The notes under the pieces are model-generated. The model was not told the origin of the DNA. It searched no databases and saw only the letters and a program-made list of their open reading frames with translations. From Bacteroidota bacterium (GTDB lineage: Bacteria > Bacteroidota > Bacteroidia > Bacteroidales > Lentimicrobiaceae), in contig JAEZDY010000018.1 of the NCBI GenBank assembly GCA_023417935.1, positions 62,001 to 126,000 on the forward strand: DNA of 64,000 bases, in the 5' to 3' direction. The translations under genes and the position numbers were made by a program. This document shows, in pieces, positions 7,960 through 16,928 of the stretch; within the stretch, counting starts at the first letter, position 1; every line of letters starts with the position of its first letter.

Positions 7960-10095
7960 TCAAGTTACCTTCTGCCCACAATATGGACAAACAACCCAGA
8001 GATTTTCCAATTGACTATAACATGTCTCGCAGATTTTTATCTTATCTACAATAGCTTTTAATGGAATGGTCGTTCTAACAGTAAATGCTTCTGGTATCTC
8101 TTTGAGAAAGCTCGATTCGTTTCCTTTTTCTGTTATCAGGAATAGTTTATCCTTTGCTCTAGTAATTGCCACATAGAAAAGTCTTCGCTCTTCTTCCATT
8201 AACAGGTCATGGTTAGCTTTCTTGATAACTTGAAATATCCTGTCTTCAAGCCAGATATCAGGGAAACCTCCACTTCCTTCTGTTAAACCAATAATGAAAA
8301 CAACTTTTGCTTCAAGTCCTTTTGAAGCATGGATAGTTTTACCTTGAATCTTTATTCCTTCATTTTTAAATTTGAAAAAATAAGGTGAATACATTTTACT
8401 TCTTCGATATAGAAAAAGGATCTCATCATTACTTACACCATCATCAAGTAACTCCCTCACCTTGTTTTGGCAGAACTGAATATTCTCTTCTTCACTGTTA
8501 CCAGAATACACCACTATTTTATGTTCAGAATTCTTAGATGCATACACATCTTTATCAACCTTGAACTTGTTATTTTTAATTACCTCATTACTTGCACCAA
8601 CAATATTTTGAGTGCTTCGATAATTTAAGTTCAACTTTACAATACGAGCATTGGTAAAATGATTTTCGAAATCAACAATGTAACTTACATTCGAACCTCT
8701 GAATCCATAAATGCTCTGCCAGTCATCACCTACGCAAAACAATTGCTTAGAATCGGTCAATAATAATTTAATAAGTTCAACCTGTAAGTTATTAACATCT
8801 TGAAATTCATCGACTAAAATAAATTCATACCTGTTTCGATATTTTTGTGCTATATCCTCGTGATTCCTAAAGAGAGAAGTGCATCGGGAAATTAAATCGT
8901 TAAAGTCGAGGTATGATTTATCGATACAATATTGAATGTATTGCTTGAGAATTGGAATAGCAAGTTCATAAAAATTACGTACTCTTTCATGCTGATCTTG
9001 CTTTGCCTTTGCTAAAACTGAATCAATGTCAATATCTTCAACCTTGATCATGTCGGTAATTCTCATGATCTGTAGAACAAAATCCTTTACATCTTCCTGA
9101 TAACTATGAAACTCTTCCTTAAAATTTAGGGTTACTGTTTTATGGTAGTTTGATGGCAACCTGTTCTTCACAATATTATCTAGTGTGTGATTAAATAGTG
9201 CCGAATCTTTGGTAATGCTGTCAAAAGTCTTAACAAGCAGTAAGTTCCCCTTTTGAAATTGCTCCTCTTTGTCCCTGGTTGAAAAACTTTTATCACTGAT
9301 ATGCTCAATGTATAGATTTGCATCGGGAATATAGAAGTCAGGGTGAAATGAAAAATCCTTAACATTTAACAATGGTTCGTATTCATACCTGATACTGTGT
9401 CTGTAAAACCAATCTGCAATAAATTGTTCTGATTTCGAACGAACTTTTGTCCCATCCAGAGTAGTGAAATACTTGCCGTCTTTAGGTACAAATTTGGGAT
9501 CTGCCTTTTTCAGATGGATTTTGTCTATGAGGTAGTCCAGGATGTAACGCTTAAGTTGAAGCAGAAATACTGTATCCTCACACTGCTCTATTAAAAGCTT
9601 ATGCATTACCTCAAAAACAGTTTCAGGAGCTACGTTTTTTGACAGTTCATCCTCATCGTCTCTCTTCTCATCACCAATAATCCTAAATTTATTATCAAAT
9701 TCATTAACCCCGTAATTTCTCAGAATACTATAACAAAATGAATGAAAAGTTTTAACAGTTAAACCATCGATCCACTTATATTTTTTCTGCTGAAGAAACC
9801 GTTCTCTTTCCTTTTCAGCTTTACTCAAGTTTTTATCAAAGATTAATTTCTCGTATTCTCCTGAAGTATCAGCTGAAATAATCAACCTATCAATCATCTC
9901 ATTGGTGGCATTCTTAGTAAATGTAATCGCTAATATACTCGACGGGCTAACACCCTTTTCTTCAATTAAGTAAATAAGCTTTTGCAAAAGCGTTTTTGTT
10001 TTACCAGAGCCTGCACCAGCCAGTACCAGCAGACGTTTATCTTCACTTACAACAGCTTCATGTTGTCTATCATTTAATGCACTTAAATTAGCCAT
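7960..10095 (-). CDS. UvrD/Rep-family helicase with embedded nuclease-like segment and zinc ribbon
   Basis: 711-residue superfamily 1A DNA helicase. Motifs seen: AGAGSGKT (26-33), TFTKNATNEM (Ia), LVDEFQDVNNLQ (II), GDDWQSIYGFRGS (III), NYRST (IV) and FYVAITRAKDKL (VI). Between motifs Ia and II, about residues 220-280, the segment SKSEQFIADWF...YEYEP...HPDFYIPD resembles a PD-(D/E)XK fold as in helicase IV-like proteins. Near the C terminus CETC...CPYC forms a four-cysteine zinc ribbon. It stands alone on the minus strand beside the hsd/cyclase module, so a defence role is plausible. A host repair role is the alternative. Confidence 0.85.
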   Translation of the reverse strand: MANLSALNDRQHEAVVSEDKRLLVLAGAGSGKTKTLLQKLIYLIEEKGVSPSSILAITFTKNATNEMIDRLIISADTSGEYEKLIFDKNLSKAEKERERFLQQKKYKWIDGLTVKTFHSFCYSILRNYGVNEFDNKFRIIGDEKRDDEDELSKNVAPETVFEVMHKLLIEQCEDTVFLLQLKRYILDYLIDKIHLKKADPKFVPKDGKYFTTLDGTKVRSKSEQFIADWFYRHSIRYEYEPLLNVKDFSFHPDFYIPDANLYIEHISDKSFSTRDKEEQFQKGNLLLVKTFDSITKDSALFNHTLDNIVKNRLPSNYHKTVTLNFKEEFHSYQEDVKDFVLQIMRITDMIKVEDIDIDSVLAKAKQDQHERVRNFYELAIPILKQYIQYCIDKSYLDFNDLISRCTSLFRNHEDIAQKYRNRYEFILVDEFQDVNNLQVELIKLLLTDSKQLFCVGDDWQSIYGFRGSNVSYIVDFENHFTNARIVKLNLNYRSTQNIVGASNEVIKNNKFKVDKDVYASKNSEHKIVVYSGNSEEENIQFCQNKVRELLDDGVSNDEILFLYRRSKMYSPYFFKFKNEGIKIQGKTIHASKGLEAKVVFIIGLTEGSGGFPDIWLEDRIFQVIKKANHDLLMEEERRLFYVAITRAKDKLFLITEKGNESSFLKEIPEAFTVRTTIPLKAIVDKIKICETCYSQLENLWVVCPYCGQKVT

Positions 10096-10104
10096 GCTTT
10101 AACC

Positions 10105-10125
10105 TCGTTTACTATTAATAAACGA
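10105..10125. promoter_or_regulatory. Inverted repeat upstream of the UvrD-like gene
   Basis: TCGTTTA and TAAACGA are separated by 7 nt, 10-30 nt upstream of the helicase ATG. Position and symmetry suit an operator, but no regulator gene is adjacent. Confidence 0.35.
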
Positions 10126-10160
10126 ATGTAAACATAATTCTGAATTCTGGAGTTAATTAA

Positions 10161-10277
10161 CTAATCGATATCACATTTATAAGATAATCATCCACCTCAT
10201 CCCCCGCTACCAGCATGATGTTCCCGATCCTGAAGGCGGTGTACGGGCAGTAATTCCCGGGAAGGCGAAATATTCAT
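10161..10277 (-). pseudogene. C-terminal remnant of an unidentified protein
   Basis: On the minus strand an open stretch of about 37 codons ends in a stop, with protein-like text such as GNYCPYTAFRIGNIM and LVAGDEVDDYLINV. A stop codon lies directly upstream and there is no start. It reads like the tail of a lost gene; the family was not recognised. Confidence 0.35.
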
Positions 10278-10332
10278 AAACTTACCCATCTATCAAACAG
10301 CAGATAACTGAGGGCACAAATGATCTAAATTT

Positions 10333-10740
10333 TCATCTCCCCTCCCCCATCTCCCCCAATATCATCCTCGGCCATACCTTACGATTACCCACTAGTTTAC
10401 CACCGAAAATATTATCAAACTCGATATTTTCAATTTCAGGAATTGGGCGCAGGTCCTTTAAATGATATTCTATAGTGAATTTCATTTCCTTCAGATATCC
10501 TAACATTGATTTGTTATTGGTTGAAAATATCTCAGGTTCAGTGTTTATCTGGTATTCAGGAAGCAATTTGCTAAACCCTTGTCTGACAAGCAGTGATTCG
10601 AGGTGTTCCGGCAAGTAGCTTACTGCCTTCTTCAGTGACTTTTCAGGAATTATCACTGATACCAATGTCGGGTAATGAAGAAAGTGAATAGCCAGTTTCC
10701 CGGGCAGCCCCATTGAAACAATATCCGCACGTGTTAACAT
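10333..10740 (-). CDS. Conserved-looking hypothetical protein
   Basis: 135-residue soluble protein of unknown function. It contains an STNNKSMLGYLKEMKF segment that faintly recalls DUF6933-type proteins (which carry an S-x-LG-x-M motif), but the match is too weak to name. No signal peptide or membrane segment. The gene faces the outer-membrane protein gene at 10827 divergently, with an 86-nt spacer that lacks a convincing promoter box. Confidence 0.5.
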   Translation of the reverse strand: MLTRADIVSMGLPGKLAIHFLHYPTLVSVIIPEKSLKKAVSYLPEHLESLLVRQGFSKLLPEYQINTEPEIFSTNNKSMLGYLKEMKFTIEYHLKDLRPIPEIENIEFDNIFGGKLVGNRKVWPRMILGEMGEGR

Positions 10741-10826
10741 ATCCTATGAATCTTTATATTATCTTAACAACTCCCACCTTTTACCTTCCCGACATTTGAT
10801 CCTGTAACCTATAAAAACTAAATGTT

Positions 10827-11384
10827 ATGAAGAAGGTCTTAATTATTATCGCAATTAGCTTATTTTCAATGTATTCCTACGGACAGCTCAATAAAGGGGG
10901 CTGGATTGGTTCGTTTCAGGGTAGTGGAGGTGCAGTAAAATATAACGACTACAAATCATCGTCACTCAAGCTTCAGCCGAGTGTAATGTACCTTATTAGC
11001 AATAATCTGGCATTGGGTTTAAACGTGAGTACTTCCTTTGAAAGCTACAAGTTGCCATCAGTCAACGACATTCGCTACAACCAAAGATCATTTGCCCTTG
11101 AAACCGGACCAGTATTGCGGAAGTATTTCGGCAGCTACAAGCTGAAGCCGTATGCTGAATTGGGCATCGGCTGGAATTATAGCCAGAGTAAATCAACGAA
11201 TTATGAATATTTGTGGAATGACCACCGCCTCTATGTAAAACCAGCCCTGGGACTCTCCTACTGGATCAGCAATAACGTAAGCATCGACATGAATGTGAAT
11301 TACGACATCAACGCAGGGCATTCCCTTTTCAGATATGACGACTGGCGTTTGAACATCGGCATTTCAGTGAAACTTGGTGATTGA
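10827..11384 (+). CDS. Outer-membrane beta-barrel protein
   Basis: 185 residues with a Sec signal peptide (MKKVLIIIAISLFSMYSYGQ, cleavage about residue 19). The rest is amphipathic beta strands alternating with polar turns, and it ends in a strand that would close a small 8-strand barrel (WRLNIGISVKLGD). It is probably an OmpA/OmpX-sized porin-fold protein in the outer membrane. The specific function is unknown. The gene stands alone, followed by an interspersed repeat element at 11401-11495. Confidence 0.75.
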   Translation: MKKVLIIIAISLFSMYSYGQLNKGGWIGSFQGSGGAVKYNDYKSSSLKLQPSVMYLISNNLALGLNVSTSFESYKLPSVNDIRYNQRSFALETGPVLRKYFGSYKLKPYAELGIGWNYSQSKSTNYEYLWNDHRLYVKPALGLSYWISNNVSIDMNVNYDINAGHSLFRYDDWRLNIGISVKLGD

Positions 11385-11400
11385 TGGCTCTCAGAGAATT

Positions 11401-11495
11401 AGATTCCTCCCGAAAAGGTCGGAATGACGGTGGTAACGTGGGTTTTCCCCACATGGATTTCAATGGCAAACCGTCATTCCGAACTCCGCTTTTGG
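11401..11495. repeat. Interspersed element, copy C (outer arms plus short hairpin)
   Basis: AGATTCCTCCCGAAAAGGTC leads into GGAATGACGGT, which is answered by ACCGTCATTCC and GAACTCCGC. The arms enclose a GTGGG/CCCAC hairpin. It belongs to the family with copies at 13249, 18032, 22912, 29780 and 30936. Confidence 0.75.
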
Positions 11496-11614
11496 CCTTT
11501 CACTTTTGTCTTGCGAAATGCAGGAACTAATAGTAATCAGTGTAATGAAGATTAGAGTAATGGTCTGTTTCATGTTATTATGATTTTAATGATTTGAATG
11601 CTGAGTGCTGAATG

Positions 11615-12217
11615 CTATTTTCCACCGCCGTTATCTTTGATGAGTTTTTCTGAGAACTCAATCAATTCTTTAACTGAGTCGCTGGAATCATAAACATAAA
11701 TTGGCGTTGTTGCATATAAACCCCTTCCAAGGTCTCCGAATGTATGACTAGCGCCGTCATTAACAATCAGTACGTTATCAAATCTTGGAACTTCTGCTTT
11801 ATCAATTTCTTTCTTTGTCAGAGCTATATATTTTTCAGCGGTTTCATTACTGATTTTTCTTATCGGGGATAATTCATAGGAATACTTCAACGATTTATCT
11901 TTCACATCCGGCACTCGGCCCACCCGGATATAATAATCTGAATCAGTCTTGAAAAGGAACAAACACCTATTATATTTTCTAAAAACTGAAGATGATCTGT
12001 ATGAAATTAATCCTTTTACACTGTCAATTGCACAAGGACAAATCTTATATAGTTCAGGATTAAATTTGATTGAATCTTGCATGGCAGAATATCTGTCAAA
12101 TAAGGTATCAGCAACTATTTCAAAATTTGCTGAGTCAATCGGAACCAGATTCAAACTTTGCCCTTTACAAAAAAGAGCACTTGTGAGAATCAACGTAATT
12201 GTAATTAAGTTTTTCAT
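11615..12217 (-). CDS. Secreted hypothetical protein
   Basis: 200-residue exported protein of unknown family. The N-terminal signal peptide is MKNLITITLILTSALFCKGQ (cleavage near 19). The mature part has four cysteines, including a CPC at about residue 61, and no recognisable domain. It is monocistronic and flanked by hairpin-rich spacers. Nothing in the sequence indicates its role beyond export to the periplasm or cell surface. Confidence 0.6.
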   Translation of the reverse strand: MKNLITITLILTSALFCKGQSLNLVPIDSANFEIVADTLFDRYSAMQDSIKFNPELYKICPCAIDSVKGLISYRSSSVFRKYNRCLFLFKTDSDYYIRVGRVPDVKDKSLKYSYELSPIRKISNETAEKYIALTKKEIDKAEVPRFDNVLIVNDGASHTFGDLGRGLYATTPIYVYDSSDSVKELIEFSEKLIKDNGGGK

Positions 12218-12285
12218 TTTCTTAAAATTAAGTAGAGTTTGGGTTCTAAAGGTAAATGCTAAATTTAATAATTCCTACAATTATT

Positions 12286-12420
12286 ACCCCCGCTGGGGGT
12301 TCTACCCCTTGAAACCCGCACGTGCGGGAAACAACCTTGAACAAGCTTGAACTACATTGAACTACATTGAACTACATTGAACAACATTGAACGCGAAGCT
12401 TTGAACAACCTTTGAACGCG
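12286..12420. repeat. Two hairpins followed by a GAACTACATT/GAACAACCTT word array
   Basis: ACCCCCGCTGGGGGT (12286-12300) and CCCGCACGTGCGGG (12315-12328) are perfect hairpins. They are followed by repeated 11-nt words of the type CTTGAACTACA to about 12420. The same word recurs at 17083, 21421, 33972, 46213 and 51007. Confidence 0.7.
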
Positions 12421-12446
12421 CGCAGCGCTTTGAACGCCGAAGGCTT

Positions 12447-13136
12447 TTACCCTCCCCAATTAACCACCGGCAACCCCCTCCTCCCACTCTTATTCCAAAG
12501 CCCAATTTGCAATCCCTTTAACTCATTTGCAGTGTTGAAGAGTCCTATCTGGATGCCATTCATTTTAATTGCGTGGTTTACTGCCCCAATAGAGAGACCG
12601 TTGATGCGGGCATATAGGTTCCAAAGGGCATTGAGGGAAATGCCGTTCACGGTTCTGCCCATGCTCATCCAGCCGGAGATGGAGATGCCGTTCACCTCGT
12701 CAGTAAAGGTTCCAAGCGGTGAAAGTAATATTCCGTTGTGCGTCGCTTTATTGTAGGTTGTATCATACAAGGCCAGCAGCTTATGCTGATTTTCGGGGGA
12801 GTAGTTTTCCTTGACATGTCCGTTGTTTATGTACCATGTCTGGAAAAATCCCTGCCCAAATATCTGCAGGTTAATGCCATGGGAGTATTTGGTATACGGC
12901 CAGTTACAAATAGCCTCCGACCCAAACGGCCCAATCGCCAGTCCGTAAATATTCCTTGAAAGCGTCGGCACAAGCCACACCCCATAACGATGGGCTTTCG
13001 GCGTATAAGCTGCAGTAGAATCTTTTGGCGTATACGCTGAAGTAGTATTTTCCTGCATATATATTGAAGTAGTATCCTGGGCAACCAGTATACAGGAAAG
13101 TAAAAGGCTCACGATGAGAGGGGCAAAGTGCTTCAT
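12447..13136 (-). CDS. LA_2272-type surface repeat protein
   Basis: 229-residue exported protein with repeats of the pattern NG-(I/L)-x-(I/L)-(G/S), for example VNGISISGW, INGLSIGAV, MNGIQIGLF and LKGLQIGLW over the last 80 residues, as in LA_2272-family surface repeat proteins. The signal peptide follows MKHFAPLIVSLLLSCILVAQ. I use ATG 13136; ATG 13142 is two codons longer. The frame stays open to 13220, but that extension is translated spacer repeat. After the signal there are near-repeats of the type AYTPKDSTAAYTPKA. The location is probably the cell surface or outer membrane; function unknown. Confidence 0.65.
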   Translation of the reverse strand: MKHFAPLIVSLLLSCILVAQDTTSIYMQENTTSAYTPKDSTAAYTPKAHRYGVWLVPTLSRNIYGLAIGPFGSEAICNWPYTKYSHGINLQIFGQGFFQTWYINNGHVKENYSPENQHKLLALYDTTYNKATHNGILLSPLGTFTDEVNGISISGWMSMGRTVNGISLNALWNLYARINGLSIGAVNHAIKMNGIQIGLFNTANELKGLQIGLWNKSGRRGLPVVNWGG

Positions 13137-13207
13137 GATCATTTTAGAATTACGATGCAATTTAGGAAGAATTTCTTTTGCATAGGGCATAGGGCATAGG
13201 GCTATCA

Positions 13208-13302
13208 GCTCACTACTCACTACTCACTACTCACTACTCACTACTCACTAAGGGCAAACCGTTATTCCGAACTCCGCTTTTGGGCGGAGTGAGGAATCTA
13301 TC
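13208..13302. repeat. ACTCACT word array plus half copy (D) of the interspersed element
   Basis: TCACTACTCACTACTCAC tandem words run from 13208 to 13249. They are followed by the right arm of the element (CGTTATTCCGAACTCCGC, a GCGGAG hairpin partner, and GAGGAATCTA). No left arm is present, so this is a truncated copy. Confidence 0.7.
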
Positions 13303-13434
13303 GTGAACATTCCCCAATAATTCTATGTTTATTTCTTCTTCCCCTGAATCATAACTAGATTCTCCTTTCTGCATTTTTCTTATTTTTTGCCTTTGATAGT
13401 TGAATTCACCTCAATTCCCTTAATACCTATCACT

Positions 13435-13914
13435 ATGGATTACAAAAAAGCAATGCTTCTTTATGTCCTGATGCTGGGAGTTGGCCTGTTTACGGGATCA
13501 GCCCAGCAATCTCTGAATGCTTCAGGCGGTAATGCTGCCGGTTCCGGGGGCTCCTCACAGTATGCAATAGGACAAATGTTTAATCCCGTTATGTCTTCTC
13601 CTGTCCCAATACAGCAGTCTCTTGAATTTGTACCTGCAGATACGGAGGACAATGCGCAGGAAATCTCCCTATCGGTTTACCCGAATCCTACTATGCATGA
13701 CCTGGTTTTAAACTTTAATTCAAATGACCAGGAAATTGACACTGAAACGCTGCGATACCGACTTTATGATCCACATGGCAATTTGCTGATGAACGAAAGG
13801 ATAACCGGTGATAAAACTGAAATTAAGACCCGATTCCTGGCACCCTCTTTCTATTATCTGAATATTATGAATAACGATAAGTCAATTCACACATTCAAAA
13901 TCATTAAATACTAG
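13435..13914 (+). CDS. Small T9SS-sorted protein paired with a fibre gene (copy 1)
   Basis: 159-residue secreted protein: signal peptide (cleavage after GSAQ), a SLNASGGNAAGSGGSSQYAI motif, and a T9SS type A sorting domain (SVYPNPTMHDLVLNF ... FYYLNIMNNDKSIHTFKIIKY). It is paralogous to 47809-48297, which has the same motifs in the same order. Both copies lie 3-4 nt upstream of a long fibre gene, so the pair is probably co-expressed. I chose ATG 13435 because the 16-codon extension upstream has no signal-peptide character. The role is unknown; partner or anchor for the fibre is a reasonable inference. Confidence 0.75.
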   Translation: MDYKKAMLLYVLMLGVGLFTGSAQQSLNASGGNAAGSGGSSQYAIGQMFNPVMSSPVPIQQSLEFVPADTEDNAQEISLSVYPNPTMHDLVLNFNSNDQEIDTETLRYRLYDPHGNLLMNERITGDKTEIKTRFLAPSFYYLNIMNNDKSIHTFKIIKY

Positions 13915-13918
13915 AACC

Positions 13919-15130
13919 ATGAACAAGCTCATTACCTTTATAATTGTAGCAACGCTCCTGGCAGGGCTAAAGCCGCTACAGGGCATCGCGCAGGCGCCTG
14001 AAAAATTCAACTACCAGGCAATTGTATATAAAAGTAATGGCCAACTATTGAAAAACAGGCCGGTAGGACTTCGTTTCAGTATCCTTGAGGGTTCAGCCAA
14101 TGGATCAGCAGTTTATATTGAAACCCAGAACGTAATGACTAATAACAATGGATTGGTCGACGCACAAATTGGCGACGGTAGTGTTGTGTTAGGTACTTTT
14201 TCAGCCATTATGTGGTCATCAGGAATTTACTTTATCAAAACAGAAACTGATCCTAACGGAGGAACAAATTATACTATTACAGGTACAAGCCAATTACTCA
14301 GTGTGCCGTATGCACTGTTTGCAAAAGAATCGGGCAGTTCAATCCCCGGTCCTGAAGGTCCGCAAGGCCCTGAAGGCCCAATGGGTCCGCAGGGGCCAGT
14401 TGGTGAAATGGGACCGGCAGGCCCGATGGGTGCTACAGGACCAATTGGTGCAACGGGACCTCAGGGTCCGGTTGGTGAAATGGGACCGGCAGGCCCGATG
14501 GGTGCTACAGGACCAATAGGCCCAATGGGTCCACAGGGGCCGGTTGGTGAAATGGGACCGGTTGGTCCTCAGGGCCCTCAGGGAATCCAGGGAATACAGG
14601 GTCCCGTAGGTCCTCAAGGCCCGGCAGGCACTGGTGTTCCGGCAGGTGTTAGCACCGGTAATGTTATAATGTATGACGTTTCAGGAAATAACTGGGTTGC
14701 CAGGAATCTGACAACCGGAAGCATCGGTGGCAATCAACCATTTAGTAATGTTCAGCCTTACCTTGCAATTAATTATTGCATAGCGCTGGAGGGAATTTTC
14801 CCTTCACGGAATGGTATTGAACCCTTTATTGCCGAAATTATGTTGTTCGGTGGTGATTTTGCACCTCGTGGTTTTGCCACTTGTAGCGGTCAGATATTAT
14901 CAATTTCACAAAACACCGCTTTGTTTTCCTTGCTTGGCACTATGTATGGAGGAAACGGCCAAACCACTTTTGCTTTGCCCGATCTTAGAGGACGTGCTGC
15001 ATTACAAGCAGGGCAGGGACCGGGGCTTTCCAATTATTCCATGGCACAGGTTGGTGGAACAGAAACGGTTACCCTTAATATTAACCAGATACCTGCGCAT
15101 AACCACCCTGTTGTTTTTACAGCTCCTTAA
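13919..15130 (+). CDS. Collagen-stalk fibre protein with phage tail-collar tip
   Basis: 403-residue exported protein. A signal peptide (cleavage near IAQ, residue 25) is followed by an N-terminal domain of about 110 residues shared with 48301-49971 (EKFNYQAIV, QLLSVPYAL). Next come about 30 Gly-X-Y triplets (residues about 142-241) encoded by a 72-bp DNA repeat, then a tail-collar domain (FATCSGQILSISQNTALFSL, LPDLRGRA, QIPAHNHP). It stops a few residues after AHNHP, shorter than microcystin-dependent-type proteins, which continue well past this point. It lies 4 nt after the small sorting-domain gene and 37 nt before the protease gene. Likely a trimeric surface fibre. Confidence 0.8.
   Translation: MNKLITFIIVATLLAGLKPLQGIAQAPEKFNYQAIVYKSNGQLLKNRPVGLRFSILEGSANGSAVYIETQNVMTNNNGLVDAQIGDGSVVLGTFSAIMWSSGIYFIKTETDPNGGTNYTITGTSQLLSVPYALFAKESGSSIPGPEGPQGPEGPMGPQGPVGEMGPAGPMGATGPIGATGPQGPVGEMGPAGPMGATGPIGPMGPQGPVGEMGPVGPQGPQGIQGIQGPVGPQGPAGTGVPAGVSTGNVIMYDVSGNNWVARNLTTGSIGGNQPFSNVQPYLAINYCIALEGIFPSRNGIEPFIAEIMLFGGDFAPRGFATCSGQILSISQNTALFSLLGTMYGGNGQTTFALPDLRGRAALQAGQGPGLSNYSMAQVGGTETVTLNINQIPAHNHPVVFTAP
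14399..14565 (+). repeat. 72-bp direct repeat encoding the collagen-like stalk
   Basis: GTTGGTGAAATGGGACCGG recurs at 14399, 14471 and 14543, exactly 72 bp (eight triplets) apart, with near-identical sequence between copies. Stalk length could change by whole repeats without a frameshift. Confidence 0.85.
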
Positions 15131-15167
15131 TTGAATTTTTACAAGAGCTATAAAGCGCCACCAAAGT

Positions 15168-16928
15168 ATGAAAATGTTCTGTAATTTACCCGTTTTAGGG
15201 GCTATGGTATTCTTTTGCCTTCAAGGCTTAAGTGCCATAGCCCAAACTTCGGGCAGTGGAATAAATGACTCCCTTAAGCCCAATTTCTGGGCTTATGAGA
15301 TACTACACTTGCCTGATTTTAGTCAGTCAGAACCCGGCAAAGTAGTTAAAATTGCCGTGGTTGATGATGCTTTTCGTTTAACTCACCGTTCACTTTCATC
15401 CTTTTGGTACAAGAATGAGAACGAAATTCCCGGTAACGGCATTGATGATGATCAGAATGGTTATCCCGATGACCTTTACGGATGGGATGTTGCTGACAAC
15501 GATCAGAATGTTGGCATCCCGCGGGGAAAGGAATCGGCTTTAGCCCACGGCACTTTGTCGGCAGGATCTGTTGCTGAAGTAGCCCGAAGGTGTTTTGGTG
15601 AAAACGCATCACAGGTTATTAAAATAATTCCCGTAAAAGTTGTGAGCGACAATGCAACTAAACACTACTACGAACTTGGATATGAAGGCATTGCGTATGC
15701 GATAAAACAGAACCCCGACATAATATTATGTGCATGGAGTGGTGGCCGGTACGACAGTGAAAAATACAACGCATTATTTTTGGAAGCACAACGCAAAGGA
15801 ATCCTCATGCTTGCATCAGCCGGTAATTTTTTCAGTGATCACTGCGATCCACCGGCTTCAATAAACTCTGTATCCGCAGTTGCGGCTGTAAATACATCAC
15901 TTCGCAAGACTAAAGCAAGTAACTACGGAGAAAAAGTTGATCTTGTGGCTGCCGGCGAAATGGTATATGCTCCATGGCCCGAAGGTGACAATACTTTCAG
16001 TTACCATGATGGAACTTCTTCAGCAGTATCATTGATTGCCGGTTGTGCTGCAGTACTCAAAGCCATGATGCCAAAAGCTACATCAGCTCAAATAATCGCA
16101 GCATTGAAAAATACTGCATCGCCGGTTGATAACCTGAATACCCGCTATGGCGGAAAACTGGGAGCCGGACTACCTGACCTTACATCAGCCGTTGATTATC
16201 TGCAAAGGGAAAATCAACAGTATACATACTTCAATTCACGAAGGCCTGAAGGTGAAATTATCATAGGGCAAGCACCAGAAACCACATGGGTCATCAATCC
16301 TGCCGGTGGGTATGCCGGTTACAACTTCAGCATCAGGGATGAATGGAATTCACCCGGTTCGCAATTGCAATTCTATTCAGGCGATTCGCTGAAAGCTACA
16401 TGGACCTCAGGCAGCTTTGTTCCCGAATTATTCGTTAGTGGAAGTCCTGTAAAAGTGAGCTATTCAGGCAAAAGCCGGAAACCTTTCCGCCTTTCTTATT
16501 CATCAGTTCCTGTTGATTCTACAACCCTCTATTGCAGAGGCATAGAATACCATACATCACCCAACGGCTCTTTTGATGATGGCAGTATTTCATCCGATTA
16601 TTCCAACAATGCATCCTGCAAATGGCAAATTACAGTTCCCAAAGGTAAAAGAATCAGAATTGAATTTGATGAATTCTCAACACAGCCCAAAACTGATTAT
16701 GTATGGTTGTTTGCAGGTACTGAAACCTTGCAGGAAAATGCACTCTCCGGTTTTAGCGGCAATGACATACCTCCCGTGATCATAAGCCCTTCAAATGAGG
16801 TATTGATATGGTTTGTAACTGATTCAAACATCACCTCCAAAGGATGGCATGTAACCTACAGTGCAACCGATGAAATGCCGGGAGTTTCAGAGTTTCCAGG
16901 TTCCATTGTTCCCGGTTCCCGGTTCTGA
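15168..16928 (+). CDS. Secreted subtilisin-like (S8) protease with C-terminal CUB domain
   Basis: 586-residue exported serine protease. The signal peptide ends near SAIAQ (26). The catalytic triad is visible as D66 (IAVVDDAF), H127 (AHGTLSAG) and S284 (GTSSAVSL). A beta-rich linker (350-440) precedes a CUB domain from about residue 450 (YCRGIEY ... GSFDDGS ... YSNNASCKW ... DYVWLFAG), which typically binds protein or carbohydrate. No T9SS sorting signal is evident at the C terminus. It is the third gene of a probable operon with the sorting-domain protein and the fibre, so it could process surface partners or act on external protein. Confidence 0.85.
   Translation: MKMFCNLPVLGAMVFFCLQGLSAIAQTSGSGINDSLKPNFWAYEILHLPDFSQSEPGKVVKIAVVDDAFRLTHRSLSSFWYKNENEIPGNGIDDDQNGYPDDLYGWDVADNDQNVGIPRGKESALAHGTLSAGSVAEVARRCFGENASQVIKIIPVKVVSDNATKHYYELGYEGIAYAIKQNPDIILCAWSGGRYDSEKYNALFLEAQRKGILMLASAGNFFSDHCDPPASINSVSAVAAVNTSLRKTKASNYGEKVDLVAAGEMVYAPWPEGDNTFSYHDGTSSAVSLIAGCAAVLKAMMPKATSAQIIAALKNTASPVDNLNTRYGGKLGAGLPDLTSAVDYLQRENQQYTYFNSRRPEGEIIIGQAPETTWVINPAGGYAGYNFSIRDEWNSPGSQLQFYSGDSLKATWTSGSFVPELFVSGSPVKVSYSGKSRKPFRLSYSSVPVDSTTLYCRGIEYHTSPNGSFDDGSISSDYSNNASCKWQITVPKGKRIRIEFDEFSTQPKTDYVWLFAGTETLQENALSGFSGNDIPPVIISPSNEVLIWFVTDSNITSKGWHVTYSATDEMPGVSEFPGSIVPGSRF

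Noticed and set aside
11949..12350. Plus-strand frame opposite the secreted protein at 11615-12217
   Set aside because: The minus-strand gene has a signal peptide and start; the plus frame extends into hairpin repeats and has neither.
14339..14617. Antisense frame with repeated R-S-x-W text
   Set aside because: It is the mirror of the collagen-like repeat in the fibre gene.
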